64,000 bases of DNA, from NCBI RefSeq assembly GCF_034702125.1, contig NC_085857.1:58481567-58545566 (forward strand), written 5' to 3'. The notes under the pieces are model-generated. The model saw nothing but the letters and a program-made list of their open reading frames with translations, was not told the DNA's origin and ran no database searches. The position numbers and the translations under genes are program-made. Below, piece after piece: positions 60,656 through 64,000 of the stretch. Position 1 is the first letter of the stretch. Each line of letters starts with the position of its first letter. This DNA is from Engraulis encrasicolus (lineage: Eukaryota; Chordata; Actinopteri; Clupeiformes; Engraulidae).

Positions 60656-62470
60656 CTATTTTTTTTCAATGTACAGTAATGAAAGGGTAAATAATGACAA
60701 ATAAGATATCAATTTATATATACACATTCTTTTTTCTTTTAAATATTGGTTACTGGCAATGCAAGAAACATAGCTTACAAAATGTAGCGTTCTTGGTGTT
60801 AGGTGATGTATTGTACAAAATGAAAACCCAAATGGTGACGCACTCCTGAAATGTTGCAAGTTCTTTAAGGAAAATGCCTTGAAATCTTGTTTTAATATTT
60901 TGAAAGGCATGGAATCTGTGAGGGGATGTGCTGGGTCCTCTATGCTGTCGTTTCTTCATACACCTCCTGGCGTCAGACACAGACAAAGGAAGTATAGAAG
61001 TATATTAGACAAACATTTCAGAAGGTTATGTGTGACAATTGTGGCTACATACAAGGTTTTGAACAAAAACAACACGGGAATTGATTGCAACACATTTTAA
61101 AATATTTCTAGGTGACTTAAAGTTCATTAACAACAGTGTATGCTACTTACTCTGTGTACAGAGTATTTTCCACCCACATTTTGCATTACTGCCCTTGTAC
61201 ATCACTTTGATCAAAAGCGTCTGTCAACTGTAATGTTATGAGACAGTCTCTTGAGAAATTAATGTAGGTTTAGGTGGATAGTGGTGCAGGACAGCACATA
61301 TACTTTTCAGTTACTCTTACTAAGAATTCAAACCTGTAACATTGGATACCTTCCGAGGGCACAGGTACAGGTGAGGTCAGCAAGGGTCCTATTTACCTTG
61401 ATAATAGGTTCTCAGTCATTTCACATCCCCACCCCGATGAAAAAAAACTAATTGTTTACACAAATGGGTTTTACACCCCTTAACAATACGGCTTTGCTTG
61501 CTTCAGTAATGTACTCTTTGCCTCTGACCTAGCAATGGATGTAATAAATCAGACATACCTTATATAACCGTGGGTCTTGGGTCACCTAATAATGGAGAGA
61601 GAGAGAGAAAAGACATCACCATTGATCAATTAACAATGGCACAGCGTGTGTGTGTGTGTGTCCCAGCTTATGACGGTGAGCACGATTAACTTTGGGTCGT
61701 CCGATCAACTAGGGATGGTCACCTACAACTTATCGAAGTGCTTAGCACACTCACGAATCGACTATTTGAATTGACCACAGCTGAAGTGTTTGAGAATACA
61801 ATCGCGCACAATAACAACGGCAAAAGTGCGACGGCATGCTCCTCTCGTCGAACCGTAATGCAGTTTCCAAAGTGTATAATAGAACTCAAGACGCCCCATC
61901 CTGTCTCGTCTGACGTGAACAGCTCTTTATGCCATCCAAGTTAATCAGACCCGAAGTTAATCGTGCACACCGGGAGTAGTTAATGCAATCCTGGTGTATA
62001 TTTCTCTCATGGTAGGATATACAAAACGTATGGGACTGTAAACGGTTTACTGTATTATCATAGGTAAATTGGCATGCCTAACGGTGACCAGAACACAACC
62101 AATAATGCTAGTAGCAACTGCATGCTGTTGAGGCTGCATTGTTTTCATATGGCTGGCAATTTTGTCTGAATAACATTTTATCGCTGGTCAATCATTTTCA
62201 GCGAAATACACATACTTGATTAAGTTTTATTCATCAATATATGTCACATTGGTTGTGCAGGCAAGCAGACGTCCATTTTGTCTGCAATATGTATCACCCC
62301 GTCAGAAACGGACAAACCCATGCCCATGATGTGTTCACTAAAAGAAAATATAGCCATTTCAAGACATCTAACTTACCATATCTTTGTTGTGATTTATCTG
62401 ATGCAAACGATGCTGGCACCAAATGAGTAGGCGGTCCTCCTCCATTGGTGCTAGGGGCTGGTAGCATGTA
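60656..62470. other. Unassigned DNA
   Basis: Good-looking splice donors occur on the minus strand (ATATG-GTAAGTT near 62373, ATAAG-GTATGT near 61561) and an open frame at 60750-60986, but I could not link them into a gene. Confidence 0.25.
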
Positions 62471-62921
62471 ACCTGGCTCTCACGCAGATGGATTGTCAGC
62501 TAGCATGCCGCTGTTTGGACCCTGCAGAGTACTCGTGCACTATGTCGGATTGCCAACCAAAATCCACTGATGCCTTGTGTGTTTTGTAACCGTCAGTGGT
62601 CTGATGTCGGACACAGGTGGCATACCACAGGCGGCTTGCCGTTCAAACGCCAGCAATGATCCACTATACACATGCTAGCTGGGCTGGAACTACTGTCAAC
62701 ATGCTAACTGCTCTGTTGTGGCTTCCACAGGTCTGTGGTGGCTTCTATCTCGCGTCGCTGAAAACTACGTCACGGGCCGCTTCGATGTGACTGGTTGAAG
62801 TAGTACGTCACTGTCTCCAATCACGTTCGAGCTTTTTTTGAATACACCCACGGGCTAGAACAGCAAGGTTACCATCATAATTCCAGATGGATGACAATCC
62901 ATCTGAGTGAGAGCCAGGTTA
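62470..62921. mobile_element. 452-bp MITE with AACCTGGCTCTCAC ends
   Basis: AACCTGGCTCTCACGCAGAT at the left is matched by the complement of ATCTGAGTGAGAGCCAGGTT at the right, and GATGGATTGTC continues the repeat. Target duplication cannot be fixed (TAA and TTA at the edges). CpG-rich, non-coding interior. Confidence 0.72.
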
Positions 62922-63129
62922 ACAAACCTGCCCACACCCTGTAAAAACAGCTGTCCCAAGGAAAGACATCATCATTTCAATTGACTTAAAATGTAAAAAT
63001 CACTGATATTATTGAATAATATCACCATGATGTGAAAGTCCATATTGAAGTGGTTCTGCAAATATGCACATAGTGTGTGTAAAGCAATATTTACTACTAT
63101 TTTCTGATTGCTCAAAGTCTGTCCAGCAT

Positions 63130-63825
63130 ATTAGTCACCACCGTCAGATTTTTTTAAAAAGACAATAAAATCAGGTATGCACAAGGTCATTGTCATTACT
63201 TAGGACCCCTTTTCAAACCTTAAGCTCTACTGAATACTTCACCATCACTGAAGCGCCTTTAAGTTTACTAATTTCTCCTCAATTTCTTAATTTGTTTGGA
63301 CACTGGTACTGTCCCAACCATAAACTGTCAACACCGTCGGGGGTTTTAATACTATTATGTTACATTAATGTTAATTATATATACTTTTTCAGAAGCGGCA
63401 TGAAGCCCCTAAGAAACAGAGCGAAAAGGAAGTGGCTAATGTGAGCAAAAAATGCATAATATGTAAAAGAGTGTTTTTTTGTCTCACACCGTCAGATGTC
63501 ACCACCGTCAGATTTTGTTCCGCTCATCATCTTGTTCCATACTTTTACTAAATTAAAATTAAACATTACCAGACATGTTAGTAATAATTGTGACCCAAAC
63601 TTACACTCCAGCCTCCACTGAGGTGCATTTGGAGGGTTTTTTGTCACAAAACCTGACGGTGGTGACATCTTATGTAGTTCACAAAAAAGCATGTGTTTTA
63701 CATGTTTTTAACAAGTTTTAAGAATATGCTTCCAATAAGTATATACAATTATGTAAAGTAATTCACTTAAATACAGTAAAACTATTTTTTTTAATTTCTA
63801 ATTCTGTCTGACGCTGGTGACAAAA
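63130..63825. repeat. Dispersed GTCACCACCGTCAGA motif cluster
   Basis: GTCACCACCGTCAGATT at 63134 and 63498, a shorter ACACCGTCAGATG at 63487, the inverse CTGACGGTGGTGAC at 63653 and a one-mismatch inverse at 63808. No enclosing element could be drawn. Confidence 0.55.
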
Positions 63826-64000
63826 CCAAGAGCGAGCCCATTTTATGAAAAATGTAAAACATGGGGAGCTTGGCCAATACATTCACTGCACAGCCAAGAC
63901 CTTCATCTATGATAATACACCTCTATATTTTGGATTTGAACAACTTAAAACCTGTTTATGCCACATTTTCAATAATCTAGGTCTACTTCCTAGAGTATCT

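Noticed and set aside
61561..61588. 27-nt microexon on the minus strand (ATTAG ... ATAAG-GTATGT)
   Set aside because: No neighbouring exon with matching phase or recognisable peptide could be found.

Overview
The window is a stretch of vertebrate nuclear DNA, most likely from a teleost fish. This rests on intron-exon structure with GT/AG junctions, several Tc1/mariner families with TA target duplications, hAT elements with 8-bp target duplications, CR1/L2-, RTE- and L1-like LINE pieces, a tRNA-derived SINE, very long CA/GT, CT and GATA arrays, and a trypsin-fold protease with a Thr/Ser/Pro-rich tail of a kind seen in fish prostasin-like genes. I cannot name the species.

The one host gene I can build end to end lies on the minus strand from 57078 to 21792. 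Seven coding exons (58, 15, 163, 275, 146, 475 and 164 nt) join with matching phases at all six junctions into a 431-residue open frame: signal peptide, IVGG-type activation site, chymotrypsin-fold domain, then about 160 residues of Thr/Ser/Pro-rich stalk. Two of the three catalytic residues are replaced (His to Gln, Ser to Thr) and the Asp is kept, so it reads as a catalytically dead serine protease homologue. Broken copies of three of its exons lie nearby (14.0, 25.8 and 43.3 kb). Its introns have been inflated to about 35 kb by mobile elements.

Layout. 0-2.6 kb: a Tc1 element turned into a 1.3-kb near-perfect palindrome, and an L1 ORF1 fragment. 3-6 kb: microsatellites and a short tandem duplication. 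6.1-7.8 kb: decayed Tc1 element. 9.0-9.6 kb: 5'-truncated RTE-like LINE. 9.95-12.0 kb: 2-kb non-autonomous hAT-like element. 12.4-13.0 kb: TTAA-flanked MITE inside a second inverted repeat. 14.4-15.3 kb: TA-flanked MITE. 17.1-21.5 kb: nearly intact CR1/L2-type LINE with a 2A-like motif, broken by one homopolymer indel. 21.8-24.9 kb: last two protease exons, with a hAT MITE between them. 26.8-31.4 kb: hAT transposon with a second hAT-like element inside its transposase gene. 31.4-32.0 kb: L2-type LINE tail. 36.8-42.3 kb: LTR element with nearly identical LTRs and no gag/pol. 42.8-44.2 kb: protease exons 5-3. 45.2-46.8 kb: Tc1 element with an intact 333-residue DD34E transposase. 48.7-49.2 kb: hAT MITE. 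49.63 kb: 15-nt protease exon 2. 51.1-56.6 kb: degenerate minisatellite-like DNA invaded by two Tc1 copies and a foldback element that itself carries an insert with telomeric repeats. 57.0 kb: protease exon 1. 57.2-64 kb: mostly unassigned DNA with one MITE.

The elements do not form a shared pathway. The theme is a degenerating protease locus whose introns act as a sink for nested transposons, with unusual DNA structures (long palindromes, foldbacks, telomere-like repeats) produced along the way.
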